46,664 nucleotides of DNA from Fimbriimonadia bacterium (GTDB lineage Bacteria > Armatimonadota > Fimbriimonadia > Fimbriimonadales > Fimbriimonadaceae): assembly GCA_030427425.1 (NCBI GenBank), contig JAUICQ010000001.1:1-46664 (forward strand). Reading direction: 5' to 3'. The notes below the pieces were generated by a model that saw only the letters and a program-made list of their open reading frames with translations, was not told where the DNA came from and did not search any database. This document shows positions 27,569 to 35,799 of the stretch, piece by piece. A program made the translations under genes and the position numbers. Each line of letters begins with the position of its first letter. The first letter of the stretch is position 1.

Positions 27569-28848
27569 TAAATTAACATCCCAGATTGTACGTTGCTCTG
27601 TATTGGAAAGTTGCTGCAGAGTGCGATTACTTCCTGTTTTATCTGCTCTAAAACTATAGAATTGTCTTTGTTTGATAGAGCTTTATAGATTAGTCTGCTT
27701 ACTGTCTCCATCTCTGCTTCTTTCATGCCTCTGGTTGTTAGTGCAGGGGTTCCTATGCGTATTCCGCTAGTAACCATAGGTTTTTCTATATCGAATGGTA
27801 TTGTATTCTTATTTGTAGTAATGTTAACTGAATCAAGAACTGCCTGAGCTTCTTTTCCGTTTATTCCAACAGATTTCACATCGATTAAAATTAAGTGAGA
27901 ATCGGTTCCTCCACTTACAATTCTTAGGCCTTCATTCGCCAAACAAGTAGCAAGTTTTTTTGCATTAGCTTTCACCTGTTTTTGATATTCTTTGAATTCT
28001 GGCTCCATAGACTCTTTGAAGCATACTGCTTTGGCTGCAATAATGTGCATCAGGGGTCCGCCTTGGATACCTGGGAATATGGATTTATCTATCTGTTTAG
28101 CATATTCTTCTTTGCAGAGGATCATCCCCCCTCTCGGACCTCGAATGCTTTTATGAGTAGTGCTCGTAACAAAATGTGCATAAGGAACAGGATTTGGATA
28201 CTCACCTGCGGCAATCAGTCCGCTATAGTGAGCCATGTCGCAAAGGTGATAAGCACCGATGCTGTCTGCAATTTCGCCAAATTTTTGGAAGTCTATTACT
28301 CTTGGGTATGCTGAAGCACCGCTAATAATCATTTTGGGTTTATGTTCTTTGGCTAGTGATTCTACATGGTTATAATCGATTAATTCCGATTCTTTATTTA
28401 CACCATAGTGGATAACATTGAAGAAGTTTCCGCTGAAGTTTACTTTACTGCCATGTGTAAGATGTCCTCCATGTGAAAGATCCATGGTAAGTATGGTGTC
28501 TCCTGGTTTTAAGAATGCAAAGAGCACTGCCATGTTGGCTTGAGATCCGCTATGTGGTTGCACGTTAGCGTGCTGGGCGCCGTAGATAGATTTCACACGT
28601 TCTATAGCAATATTTTCAACTTTATCTACTACGTGGCAGCCTCCATAATATCTCTTACCTGGATATCCTTCAGCATACTTATCGGTGAGGGCCGTAGCCA
28701 TAGCTTCTTTAACGGCTCTACTGGCAATATTTTCGCTGGCTATAAGCTCTAGATGATTCTGCTGTCTGGCCTCTTCATCTTTAACAAGATGTGCTATTTC
28801 TGGATCTATTGTTGTAAGTGGAAGTGTATGATTTCTATTCATACTCAT
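27568..28848 (-). CDS. glyA: Serine hydroxymethyltransferase
   Basis: This 426-residue PLP enzyme interconverts serine and glycine with transfer of a one-carbon unit to tetrahydrofolate. Diagnostic features are the N-terminal [60 protein letters not shown], and the PLP-lysine motif [13 protein letters not shown]. The motif normally reads TTHKTLRGPRGG, so Ser-Ile is a mild variant. The C-terminal part ([15 protein letters not shown]) is intact. A small hairpin (TAGTTTA/TAAACTA, 28849-28874) abuts the ATG on the 5' side. No glycine riboswitch is apparent. MerC lies upstream on the same strand. Confidence 0.97.
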   Translation of the reverse strand: MSMNRNHTLPLTTIDPEIAHLVKDEEARQQNHLELIASENIASRAVKEAMATALTDKYAEGYPGKRYYGGCHVVDKVENIAIERVKSIYGAQHANVQPHSGSQANMAVLFAFLKPGDTILTMDLSHGGHLTHGSKVNFSGNFFNVIHYGVNKESELIDYNHVESLAKEHKPKMIISGASAYPRVIDFQKFGEIADSIGAYHLCDMAHYSGLIAAGEYPNPVPYAHFVTSTTHKSIRGPRGGMILCKEEYAKQIDKSIFPGIQGGPLMHIIAAKAVCFKESMEPEFKEYQKQVKANAKKLATCLANEGLRIVSGGTDSHLILIDVKSVGINGKEAQAVLDSVNITTNKNTIPFDIEKPMVTSGIRIGTPALTTRGMKEAEMETVSRLIYKALSNKDNSIVLEQIKQEVIALCSNFPIQSNVQSGMLI

Positions 28849-28899
28849 TAGTTTACACGTATTTACATAAACTAGTGTAGGATGAATTATGCAGAGATA

Positions 28900-29412
28900 C
28901 TAGTTTTTATGATTCTTACAACAGGTATGGTTATTGCTTTTTTTAAGCAGGGAAGCATTCACAAAATGGAAGGTGGCGAGAGTAAGTCCGCCTGCTATAG
29001 CCATGATGTCTACTAATTCTAGGTGGAATCCGTCGTGTGCATGATGATGATTGTGGCCAATGACGAAATGACTCACTACAATTAGCGTTATACCGATAGT
29101 AAAGAGTGATGCAGGTAACATAGATCTGTGATGATTGTATCCATGTTTTAATGAAAACGTACCAACGATGATAGCGATAGAAATAAAAGCAATATCAACG
29201 AGTGGAGATTCCATGAATCCTAAGCCAACAGTGCTTAAGGCTCCTAAAGCAATACTTGTTAAAAGGCAGTGTATGGCACATATGGTGCTAGCTATACCAC
29301 CAGCTTTGTCGAGGCTCATGCAAGCGGTATTTAAATTGCAGGAACTATTTTCTTTTATAATAGGTATATTATTCTTTTCGTTGTTCTGTTTGTTTTTAGT
29401 TTGATAGTTCAT
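28900..29412 (-). CDS. MerC-like small membrane protein
   Basis: The 170-residue protein has a polar N-terminus of about 35 residues and four hydrophobic helices. The first helix carries ASTICAIHCLLTSIALGALS, matching the C-x-x-H-C motif region of MerC-domain membrane proteins, here with metal-binding Cys/His. It also has a His-rich loop (HNHHHAHDGFHLE) and a Cys/His tail (NNHTCCKNHKN), both suggesting metal binding. No other mercury-resistance genes are present, so metal handling of some kind is more likely than mercury resistance specifically. It lies directly upstream of glyA and downstream of tRNA-Arg on the same strand. Confidence 0.7.
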   Translation of the reverse strand: MNYQTKNKQNNEKNNIPIIKENSSCNLNTACMSLDKAGGIASTICAIHCLLTSIALGALSTVGLGFMESPLVDIAFISIAIIVGTFSLKHGYNHHRSMLPASLFTIGITLIVVSHFVIGHNHHHAHDGFHLELVDIMAIAGGLTLATFHFVNASLLKKSNNHTCCKNHKN

Positions 29413-29482
29413 GCTGTAAATATTATACTGCTTTTTAAATTAAAAGAAGAATCGGTAATAATGCCTTATTTTAAGATTTAGT

Positions 29483-29558
29483 TGGCGCGCTCGAGAGGAT
29501 TCGAACCTCCGACCCTCAGCTCCGCAAGCTGATGCTCTATCCGCTGAGCTACGAGCGC
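29483..29558 (-). tRNA. tRNA-Arg, anticodon GCG
   Basis: The 76-base minus-strand sequence folds as a full cloverleaf: acceptor GCGCTCG/CGAGCGC, D stem GCTC/GAGC, anticodon stem TCAGC/GCTGA with loop TTGCGGA (anticodon GCG at 29523-29525), T stem GGAGG/CCTCT with TTCGAAT, and an encoded CCA (29483-29485). A20 in the D loop and C35 are arginine identity elements. G37 follows the anticodon as in CCG-type tRNA-Arg. GCG instead of the usual ACG (inosine) anticodon is unusual for bacteria. Confidence 0.93.
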
Positions 29559-29595
29559 ATACTAATAAAAGATTACCTTATTTAGGTTTATCTTG

Positions 29596-29670
29596 TTTGT
29601 CATTTTCGAAGGAGATCCAGTAGTATTGTATGTATTATTTTTCCTTGTCTTGCTAAATATTTTTTAGAAG
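29596..29670. repeat. 75-bp direct repeat, copy A
   Basis: It starts TTTGTCATTTTCGAAGGAGA and ends TTTTTTAGAAG. It differs from copy C at one position and carries the family core GTCATYTTCGAAGGAGATCC. Confidence 0.85.
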
Positions 29671-29705
29671 GGCATGGGCCTTCCTCTTTAAAGTCTCCTC
29701 CCTAG

Positions 29706-29780
29706 TTTGTCATCTTCGAAGGAGATCCAGTAGTATTATAAATATTATTTTTCCTTAGCATGCTAGATATTTTATAGAAG
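29706..29780. repeat. 75-bp direct repeat, copy B
   Basis: It has the same length and layout as copies A and C, with a handful of changes in its second half (ATTATAAATATT and GCATGCTAGATATTTTAT). It is followed directly by the GTCATGGTCCCC hairpin. Confidence 0.85.
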
Positions 29781-29788
29781 GTCATGGT

Positions 29789-29812
29789 CCCCGAGGATAT
29801 ACAATCTCGGGG
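29789..29812. repeat. GC hairpin of the repeat family
   Basis: CCCCGAG (29789-29795) pairs with CTCGGGG (29806-29812) around GATATACAAT. The same arrangement appears at 4269-4292 and, inverted, at 10504-10529. Confidence 0.75.
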
Positions 29813-29862
29813 TGACATTTTGAAGTGTAGCACCTAAACTATCAACTTACTCCCCGCTCTGA

Positions 29863-29937
29863 TTTGTCATCTTCGAAGGAGATCCAGTAGTATTGTATGT
29901 ATTATTTTTCCTTGTCTTGCTAAATATTTTTTAGAAG
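29863..29937. repeat. 75-bp direct repeat, copy C
   Basis: Nearly identical to copy A (one substitution near position 9). Recent duplication or gene conversion would explain this. Confidence 0.85.
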
Positions 29938-29961
29938 TTTTTTTAGATTATAAGATCGGCC

Positions 29962-29992
29962 TCATCGCGGGATCTTTAAATTCCCGCGATGA
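29962..29992. repeat. Hairpin TCATCGCGGGA / TCCCGCGATGA
   Basis: The 11-base perfect arms at 29962-29972 and 29982-29992 enclose TCTTTAAAT. This is the counterpart of 4168-4194 in opposite orientation, and the flanks also match. Confidence 0.75.
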
Positions 29993-30135
29993 CGGTGTTG
30001 GTTGGTAAGTAGTAGTTATCTTTTGAACCCACACTTGGAGATTATTAGTCAAATGTGGAGTTCTTCCTTTTACACTCCTCTCGCTGTTCCGTCACTCCAA
30101 CTTTTTAGAAGTGCTGGGGTCTGGCCGACATTTTT

Positions 30136-31806
30136 CTAAAAAACACTTAGGGCTCTTTCTAATAAAGGATCGTCGGAGATTACACTTTTCTCAAAGCTAG
30201 CGGTTTTATGGTTAGGCTTTACACCGGCTCCTTCTAAGATGTAAGCAGTCTTCTTCCTATTGTCTCCGAACACAAATGTTTTTTTGGGGTACATAAGAGA
30301 GATGATAATGGAATCACCCTTTCCGCTGATCTTTGCATTCTGTTTTTTTCCGCTCTGTTCATGAATAAAGCTGGTTTTAAAGCTTGGTAGATATTCATCA
30401 TTGACAATACCTGCAAATGCTTCACTAGTGGTATAGGTGGCGAGAATCGGGTTATTCAATACCACTACTTCGCCCCGGGTTTCACTGCCCATTACCGTGG
30501 CTCCTTCTTGTTTCATCATCTCGGTGAAAACTTCAGCACAACTTTTGCTGAATCCGTTACAGAGCACTATTGGTTTAGGCATAGTATAAGGATGTCGTAT
30601 AAAAAGTTTCTGATTAAAATGACTGTTAATGAGTTCTGGTGAATAGGTTATTTCCTTGTATTTTGGAACCATCTTTAGTATTTTTGGGTAGGTTAGAGGG
30701 TTGTTCTCGTTAAAAGAGGGTTCTCTTTTTTTTATGCTTGCATGTAGAGAGGTAGTTGCATGGGTAGATGTATTCAGTGTGTCCCAGTATATTTCTTTGG
30801 GAGTGCCGTACCAGCGGATATGCTGTTTATTTCCATAAGCGTACACAGTTACTGTATTCCATGTGTTGCTAAGTGATTTTACCAAGAAAGAGGTGTATTC
30901 TAAAGATCCTCCAGAATTATCTCTTACGTCTATAATTAGTTTATTAGGTTGTTCGTATCCAATTTTTTCTATAATCTCTTTAATCTGTTCATGTGGTTTA
31001 TTCCATACTCTTTCTTTATTGTTCTCATTGGTCGTGTAACTTATTCTACGGAGATGATTTAATTTCAGGTATGGTATTTTCTTATTAGAAACCGGGTGAT
31101 TTAACCATTTAAATTCTATAGGATCTTTTTGTGGGTGGTATTTATAAAAGAGTTTTAACTTTATTTCGTGTAATTCATTTTTTCTAATTACTTTTAGTAA
31201 TTTATGCTCACCCTGATATCCTCCTAGATCCCAGTTAGAATTTAGTTGCATTCCATCTGCGCTAAGTATAATATCGCCGACCATGAGTCCGGCTATCTGA
31301 GCAGGGAATCCGGTTCTTAAATCTTTTACAATCATCCCGTTTATATGGGATAGTTTGGCCAGGAATACTCCGGGATTACAGGTTGGTGTTATGTATGGAT
31401 AGGAGCTTTTGATATTCGATCTTTTATCTTCAAGTTGTTGATATTTTTTAGCTAATTCAAGCTCTCCTGTATCTTTTAAAATATCGCTGGTTTTTAGTAC
31501 GTTAGCCGTAAGTCGTAGATGACTCACGCCGAAGTCTGCAAAGGCTCTATTAATAGCAAATATAAACTTTGATAGAGTGTCTGCTTCTTTAATATTTTTT
31601 TTATGGATTGGTTTGTTTATTATTTTAGGCCACTTTTCGATAGGGGTTAATGGAGCAAACTTTTTTTTATCCATCCTTGCATTGATGGCGCCTAATAAAA
31701 CTTTTTTAGTCTTATCGTCTATGCTCAGTTCATACGAATAAGAGATCTTTGCTATTACTATATAAATTGAGATAAATAATCCCCGGTAAAATTTATGGAA
31801 TTCCAT
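30136..31806 (-). CDS. Exported S41-family (C-terminal processing/tricorn-like) peptidase
   Basis: The protein begins with a signal-peptide-like stretch (MEFHKFYRGLFISIYIVIAK) from ATG 31806; an in-frame TTG at 31839 would add 11 residues. A PDZ-like segment (NGMIVKDLRTGFPAQIAGLM then VGDIILSADG) and the S41 core LIIDVRDNSGGSLEYTSFLV are clear. Numbered from the TTG, the nucleophile is expected at Ser433 in GFSKSCAEVFTEMM. Where CtpA/Prc enzymes have the catalytic Lys in a GKG motif, this protein has TRGEV, so the Ser-Lys dyad is missing. Ser106-His107 (FGVSHLRL) and Glu457 could give a tricorn-type Ser-His-Ser-Glu arrangement. It would cleave proteins in the periplasm. The 3' end faces the repeat region. 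Confidence 0.85.
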   Translation of the reverse strand: MEFHKFYRGLFISIYIVIAKISYSYELSIDDKTKKVLLGAINARMDKKKFAPLTPIEKWPKIINKPIHKKNIKEADTLSKFIFAINRAFADFGVSHLRLTANVLKTSDILKDTGELELAKKYQQLEDKRSNIKSSYPYITPTCNPGVFLAKLSHINGMIVKDLRTGFPAQIAGLMVGDIILSADGMQLNSNWDLGGYQGEHKLLKVIRKNELHEIKLKLFYKYHPQKDPIEFKWLNHPVSNKKIPYLKLNHLRRISYTTNENNKERVWNKPHEQIKEIIEKIGYEQPNKLIIDVRDNSGGSLEYTSFLVKSLSNTWNTVTVYAYGNKQHIRWYGTPKEIYWDTLNTSTHATTSLHASIKKREPSFNENNPLTYPKILKMVPKYKEITYSPELINSHFNQKLFIRHPYTMPKPIVLCNGFSKSCAEVFTEMMKQEGATVMGSETRGEVVVLNNPILATYTTSEAFAGIVNDEYLPSFKTSFIHEQSGKKQNAKISGKGDSIIISLMYPKKTFVFGDNRKKTAYILEGAGVKPNHKTASFEKSVISDDPLLERALSVF

Positions 31807-31957
31807 AATTAATTCATTCCATGTTTTCTTCAAGTGCAATAAATAGTTTGAAAATAGTTTTTTCTGCTAACAGGATATTTTTATTTGTACGATTATCTAT
31901 GGAACTTTCTATTTTAATTTCCTGTTGAACATGGTATTATAATAATAGAGTAAGATA

Positions 31958-31980
31958 ACTTTAGTGTGGTAGACTAAAGT
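31958..31980 (+). promoter_or_regulatory. Hairpin in the clpB leader
   Basis: ACTTTAGT (31958-31965) and ACTAAAGT (31973-31980) form a perfect 8-bp stem with loop GTGGTAG, ending next to the GGGGTGAG ribosome-binding region of clpB. It could control translation initiation, for example as a thermosensitive leader, or bind a regulator. No CIRCE is visible here. Confidence 0.4.
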
Positions 31981-31992
31981 GCGGGGTGAGAT

Positions 31993-34611
31993 ATGAAAAT
32001 GGAGCAATTTACAAGCAAAGTACAGGGTGCGCTGGTAGATGCGCAGCAGATAGCTATAGATTTACAGCATCAGAATGTTGATGTAGAGCATTTTATGCTT
32101 TCTTTATTAGAGCAAGAGGGGAGTGTTTTCAAGAATATAGCTGAGAAGTTAGGATTCTCTGCATCTAATTTAAAGACAGAGTTCCATGCTGCGCTAAACG
32201 GTATGCCAAAAATTCAGGGTGGGAGTTCGCATGGTGGAAGTATAACACCAAGGTTGCAAAAGTTATTTACAGAATCGTTGAATAGATGTAATAAGATGGG
32301 TGATAAATTCATAGCAACCGATCATGTTTTACTGGCAGCTCTTAACGATTCTGGTGCGACCGGAAAAATTTTAAAGAAGTCAGGATTTACCGAGACTAAT
32401 CTAATGGAAGCTATTCAGGGTTTACGAGCCGGTAGAAAAGTAGATGATGCCGCAGCGGAAGAGCGGTATGAGGCACTCTCAAAGTATGGAATTGATCTAA
32501 CGGAAAAGGCAAAATCTGGCAAGCTAGATCCTGTAATTGGTAGGGATGAAGAGATTCGCCGTGTTATTCAAGTATTGAGTAGAAGAACAAAGAATAATCC
32601 TGTTCTCATTGGAGAGCCTGGTGTTGGTAAAACAGCTGTTGTAGAGGGATTGGCCCAACGGATTGTGTCTGGTGATGTACCAGAGGGTTTGAAGAATAAG
32701 AGAGTAATCTCTCTCGATCTCGGAGCGATGATTGCCGGAGCTAAATACCGCGGTGAATTCGAAGATAGACTGAAAGCTGTTCTGGATGAGATTAAATCGG
32801 CGGAAGGTGAGCTGGTAGTATTTATCGATGAGCTCCACACTCTGGTAGGGGCAGGAAAGACCGATGGAAGTCTGGATGCTGCCAATATGTTAAAACCGAT
32901 GTTGGCTCGTGGGGAATTGAGATGTGTAGGGGCTACAACACTTGATGAGTATAAGAAGTATATTGAAAAAGATGCAGCGCTAGAGAGACGATTCCAGACT
33001 GTTCTCGTAGATGAACCTACCGTTGAAGAGAGTATATCCATTCTCCGTGGGCTAAAAGGAAAGTATGAAATACATCATGGAGTAAGGATTACAGATTCTG
33101 CAATTGTTGCAGCTGCCACACTAAGCAATAGATATATCTCTGAACGATTCCTTCCTGATAAGGCCATAGACTTAATGGACGAGGCTGCTTCTAAATTGAA
33201 AATAGAGATAGATAGTGTGCCTAGCGAAATTGATGATATTCAGCGGCAGATAGTGCAGCATGAGATAGATAAGGAAGCTCTAAAGAAAGAGACTGATGAG
33301 GCTAGCAAAGAGAGACTTAGCACGGTAGAAAAAAAACTGAGTGAACTAAATGAAAAGCTATCTTCATTAAAGAGTGTCTGGATGTTAGAAAAGGAAGGAA
33401 TCCAGAAGATAAGAGACTTAAAAGAGAATCTGGACGGATTAAGAAATCAGTTAGTGCAGGCTGAGCGCGATTTCGATTGGACAACCGCTGCAGAAATTCA
33501 GCACGGTAAAATACCAAATCTAGAAAAAGAATTGGCCGAACTTACTGCTAAAGTTGAAGAAGCAAACAAGAATAAAGATAACAACAAAAGGATGTTAAAG
33601 GAAGAGGTTGATGGGGAAGATATCGCTACTGTTGTAAGTAAATGGACCGGTATTCCTGTCAGTAAACTTTTGCAGGGCGAAATGCAGAAACTGCTCGAAC
33701 TAGAAAAGCATCTTAACCAGAGGGTAGTGGGTCAGAAACATGTACTCTCTGTTCTTGGGGATGCTATTCGAAGAAGTAGAAGTGGAATTAACGATCCGAA
33801 CCGACCCATTGGTAGCTTCTTGTTTTTGGGTCCGACTGGGGTTGGAAAAACAGAGACAGCCAAGGCATTAGCTGAATTCCTTTTCGATGATGAAAAAGCT
33901 ATGGTCCGCATTGATATGAGCGAGTATCAGGAAAAACATGCCGTTGCTAGACTGATTGGTGCTCCTCCAGGATATGTTGGATACGAAGAGGGAGGTCAGC
34001 TTACAGAGATTGTGAGACGTAAACCCTATGCTGTTATTTTGCTGGATGAGGTTGAAAAAGCACATCCTGAAGTGTTTAATATTTTACTCCAGTTGTTGGA
34101 TGATGGAAGATTGACAGACGGTCAGGGAAGGACTGTAGATTTCAAGAATTCGGTGATTATTTTAACGAGTAACCTGGGATCGCAGTACTATAAGGATAAT
34201 TTCATGACCGATGAAGATTTCTCTAAAGTGAGCGAGATGGTTTTGGAGGAAGTGAAAAATTTCTTTAGACCAGAATTCATCAATCGATTAGACGATCTAG
34301 TGGTATTCAAGCCTATTGCTCTGAATGAAGTGAAAAATATCGTGAAAATTCAACTTCAGAAGGTAGCTGAAAGATTAAAAGATAGAAGGGTTGTTATCGA
34401 GATTAACGATGATGCTCTATTGCAGTTGGCAACCGTTGGGTACGATCCGCAGTTTGGTGCTAGACCTATCAAGAGAGCTATTCAGAAACATCTCCTGAAT
34501 CCACTTGCTGAGAAATTGTTGAGCGGAGAGGTGAAGGATGGCGATACTGTTGAGGTGGGATACTCTAATGAGAGTATTACTTTTACGGTAAAAGTTGAAG
34601 AGAGAGTGTAA
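31993..34611 (+). CDS. clpB: Chaperone ClpB (protein disaggregase)
   Basis: The 872-residue AAA+ hexameric disaggregase works with DnaK to rescue aggregated proteins. In order it has the N-terminal Clp repeat domain ([18 protein letters not shown] onward), the first AAA domain with Walker A GEPGVGKT (207-214) and Walker [15 protein letters not shown], the coiled-coil middle domain (about 410-525) that separates ClpB from ClpA, the second AAA domain with GPTGVGKT (613-620) and [14 protein letters not shown], and the C-terminal domain with [10 protein letters not shown]. The length is typical. GGGGTGAG lies just upstream of the ATG. It is monocistronic, with hairpins on both sides. Confidence 0.98.
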   Translation: MKMEQFTSKVQGALVDAQQIAIDLQHQNVDVEHFMLSLLEQEGSVFKNIAEKLGFSASNLKTEFHAALNGMPKIQGGSSHGGSITPRLQKLFTESLNRCNKMGDKFIATDHVLLAALNDSGATGKILKKSGFTETNLMEAIQGLRAGRKVDDAAAEERYEALSKYGIDLTEKAKSGKLDPVIGRDEEIRRVIQVLSRRTKNNPVLIGEPGVGKTAVVEGLAQRIVSGDVPEGLKNKRVISLDLGAMIAGAKYRGEFEDRLKAVLDEIKSAEGELVVFIDELHTLVGAGKTDGSLDAANMLKPMLARGELRCVGATTLDEYKKYIEKDAALERRFQTVLVDEPTVEESISILRGLKGKYEIHHGVRITDSAIVAAATLSNRYISERFLPDKAIDLMDEAASKLKIEIDSVPSEIDDIQRQIVQHEIDKEALKKETDEASKERLSTVEKKLSELNEKLSSLKSVWMLEKEGIQKIRDLKENLDGLRNQLVQAERDFDWTTAAEIQHGKIPNLEKELAELTAKVEEANKNKDNNKRMLKEEVDGEDIATVVSKWTGIPVSKLLQGEMQKLLELEKHLNQRVVGQKHVLSVLGDAIRRSRSGINDPNRPIGSFLFLGPTGVGKTETAKALAEFLFDDEKAMVRIDMSEYQEKHAVARLIGAPPGYVGYEEGGQLTEIVRRKPYAVILLDEVEKAHPEVFNILLQLLDDGRLTDGQGRTVDFKNSVIILTSNLGSQYYKDNFMTDEDFSKVSEMVLEEVKNFFRPEFINRLDDLVVFKPIALNEVKNIVKIQLQKVAERLKDRRVVIEINDDALLQLATVGYDPQFGARPIKRAIQKHLLNPLAEKLLSGEVKDGDTVEVGYSNESITFTVKVEERV

Positions 34612-34649
34612 ATAAGATAATTGTGAGTTTTTTCCTCTAAACTACTGGT

Positions 34650-34696
34650 ATATTATACTGAATAAATTTGGAATATGAATTTATTCAGTATAATAT
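34650..34696 (+). terminator. Perfect 19-bp hairpin after clpB, directly before the next gene
   Basis: The arms at 34650-34668 and 34678-34696 are perfectly complementary, AT-rich, with a 9-base loop. The right arm contains TATAAT (34689-34694), and the ATG of the next gene is only 6 bases beyond the stem. The structure may therefore both end clpB transcription and contain the -10 box of the next gene. Confidence 0.6.
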
Positions 34697-34702
34697 AACT
34701 TA

Positions 34703-35797
34703 ATGAATACATCTTATATAATTAGACTTTGTATTACAAAGGCTGTTGTTTCTATTTTATTGTTTGTCCAGTTTAGTCAGTATACGGTTGCAGAAATGCG
34801 ATCGGATATTCTACCAGCTCACTATCAGTTGATAGAGAGGACGTCTAGGTGTAGTACTCTAGAAGAGTATATAGACAAAATTGACGGATTCTACTATGTT
34901 TTACTAGGAATAAAACCCTTATCGCTGTTTGATGACGTGCATGAGATAACTTATGATTCTGCTAAGTACAAAACTGTAGATGATTATGTTGATGCTTCTT
35001 TTAATTATGTCCAGAATAAGTTTGTTAACATGCTATACGATTTAGACATGGAGGAGAGTTTTCCTTTAAAGATAGTGGAGTGTCCTGATGGAGCGGCTCC
35101 TGGAATTAATAAGATTGTGCATTCTGTTATCTGTACGGATTGTGATAAATATATCTGGACTTCCGAATGTAGTAGCTCGGATATATTATGCAAGGAAGAT
35201 GGTCATAAGCATGTAGTCTTGCTTTATGTAGGTGTTGAAAATACAGATGCAGTAATAGAGAGAGCTGAGTATGTTAAAATCTATGAGCCTACAGTGGATT
35301 TATTTGCTGAAAAATTATCTTTTAGAGATACCGGTATAAAATTAGGTTATCCACTAGTTGCATGTAGAAACTTTGAAGATAGAGTGTTACCTGTTGCATC
35401 GATTTGTCTGGACACTAATTATAAGTGGAATATGCCTAAGGCTACGGATCTTCCAGAAGATTCTTTTACTGATAATCAGTTAGATATAATGATACTAAAT
35501 GCATCAGGAGCAATATGCATGCATCCGGAATCTGCTGCGTTGTTATCTAAGCATTTTAAAATTGATGAAGACTTCTTCTATTTAATAGTTAAGCAATCTA
35601 TTACGCAGGCCTACTTGGAGAGACTAACTGGTTCCTTAAAGAATTCAGGTGTGAATACAGTGGAAAATATTCAACTACTAACAGCTGTTCTAAAAGATGT
35701 ATCTAGATATGAAGGTAGTACTTTTAACTTTAGGGCGATGAATGCAATTATATCCACTACACCAGATTTTATAATGGGAAGAATTACTCTAGGCTAG
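34703..35797 (+). CDS. Exported protein of unknown function
   Basis: The 364-residue protein has a signal peptide (CITKAVVSILLFVQFSQYTVA, cleavage before EMRSD). It contains a cysteine pair cluster in the middle (SVICTDCDKYIWTSECSSSD). The sequence is otherwise ordinary, alpha/beta-like, with no recognised family. It is followed after 2 bp by the LRR gene, so the two form an operon and are probably both exported. There is no Shine-Dalgarno site; TATAAT ends 8 bases before the ATG, suggesting a very short leader. Confidence 0.75.
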   Translation: MNTSYIIRLCITKAVVSILLFVQFSQYTVAEMRSDILPAHYQLIERTSRCSTLEEYIDKIDGFYYVLLGIKPLSLFDDVHEITYDSAKYKTVDDYVDASFNYVQNKFVNMLYDLDMEESFPLKIVECPDGAAPGINKIVHSVICTDCDKYIWTSECSSSDILCKEDGHKHVVLLYVGVENTDAVIERAEYVKIYEPTVDLFAEKLSFRDTGIKLGYPLVACRNFEDRVLPVASICLDTNYKWNMPKATDLPEDSFTDNQLDIMILNASGAICMHPESAALLSKHFKIDEDFFYLIVKQSITQAYLERLTGSLKNSGVNTVENIQLLTAVLKDVSRYEGSTFNFRAMNAIISTTPDFIMGRITLG

Positions 35798-35799
35798 GT

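Larger units (their letters stand above)
29559..30135. other. Gene-free region packed with dispersed repeats
   Basis: I see no gene in these 577 bases. The region contains three direct 75-bp copies, hairpins at 29789-29812 and 29962-29992, and a run (TGACGGTGTTGGTTGG ... CACACTTGGAGATTATTAG) that is the inverted counterpart of 4105-4170. It separates tRNA-Arg from the 3' end of the S41 peptidase gene. Confidence 0.75.

Noticed and set aside
28849-28899. Glycine riboswitch upstream of glyA
   Set aside because: The intergenic stretch is only about 50 bases, too short for a riboswitch, and holds just a 7-bp hairpin.
28900-29412. Mercury resistance operon
   Set aside because: Only a MerC-like protein is present, with no merA, merT, merP or merR; general metal handling is more likely.
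29596-29937. CRISPR array
   Set aside because: There are only three 75-bp copies with spacers of 35 and 82 bases, and no cas genes are in the window.
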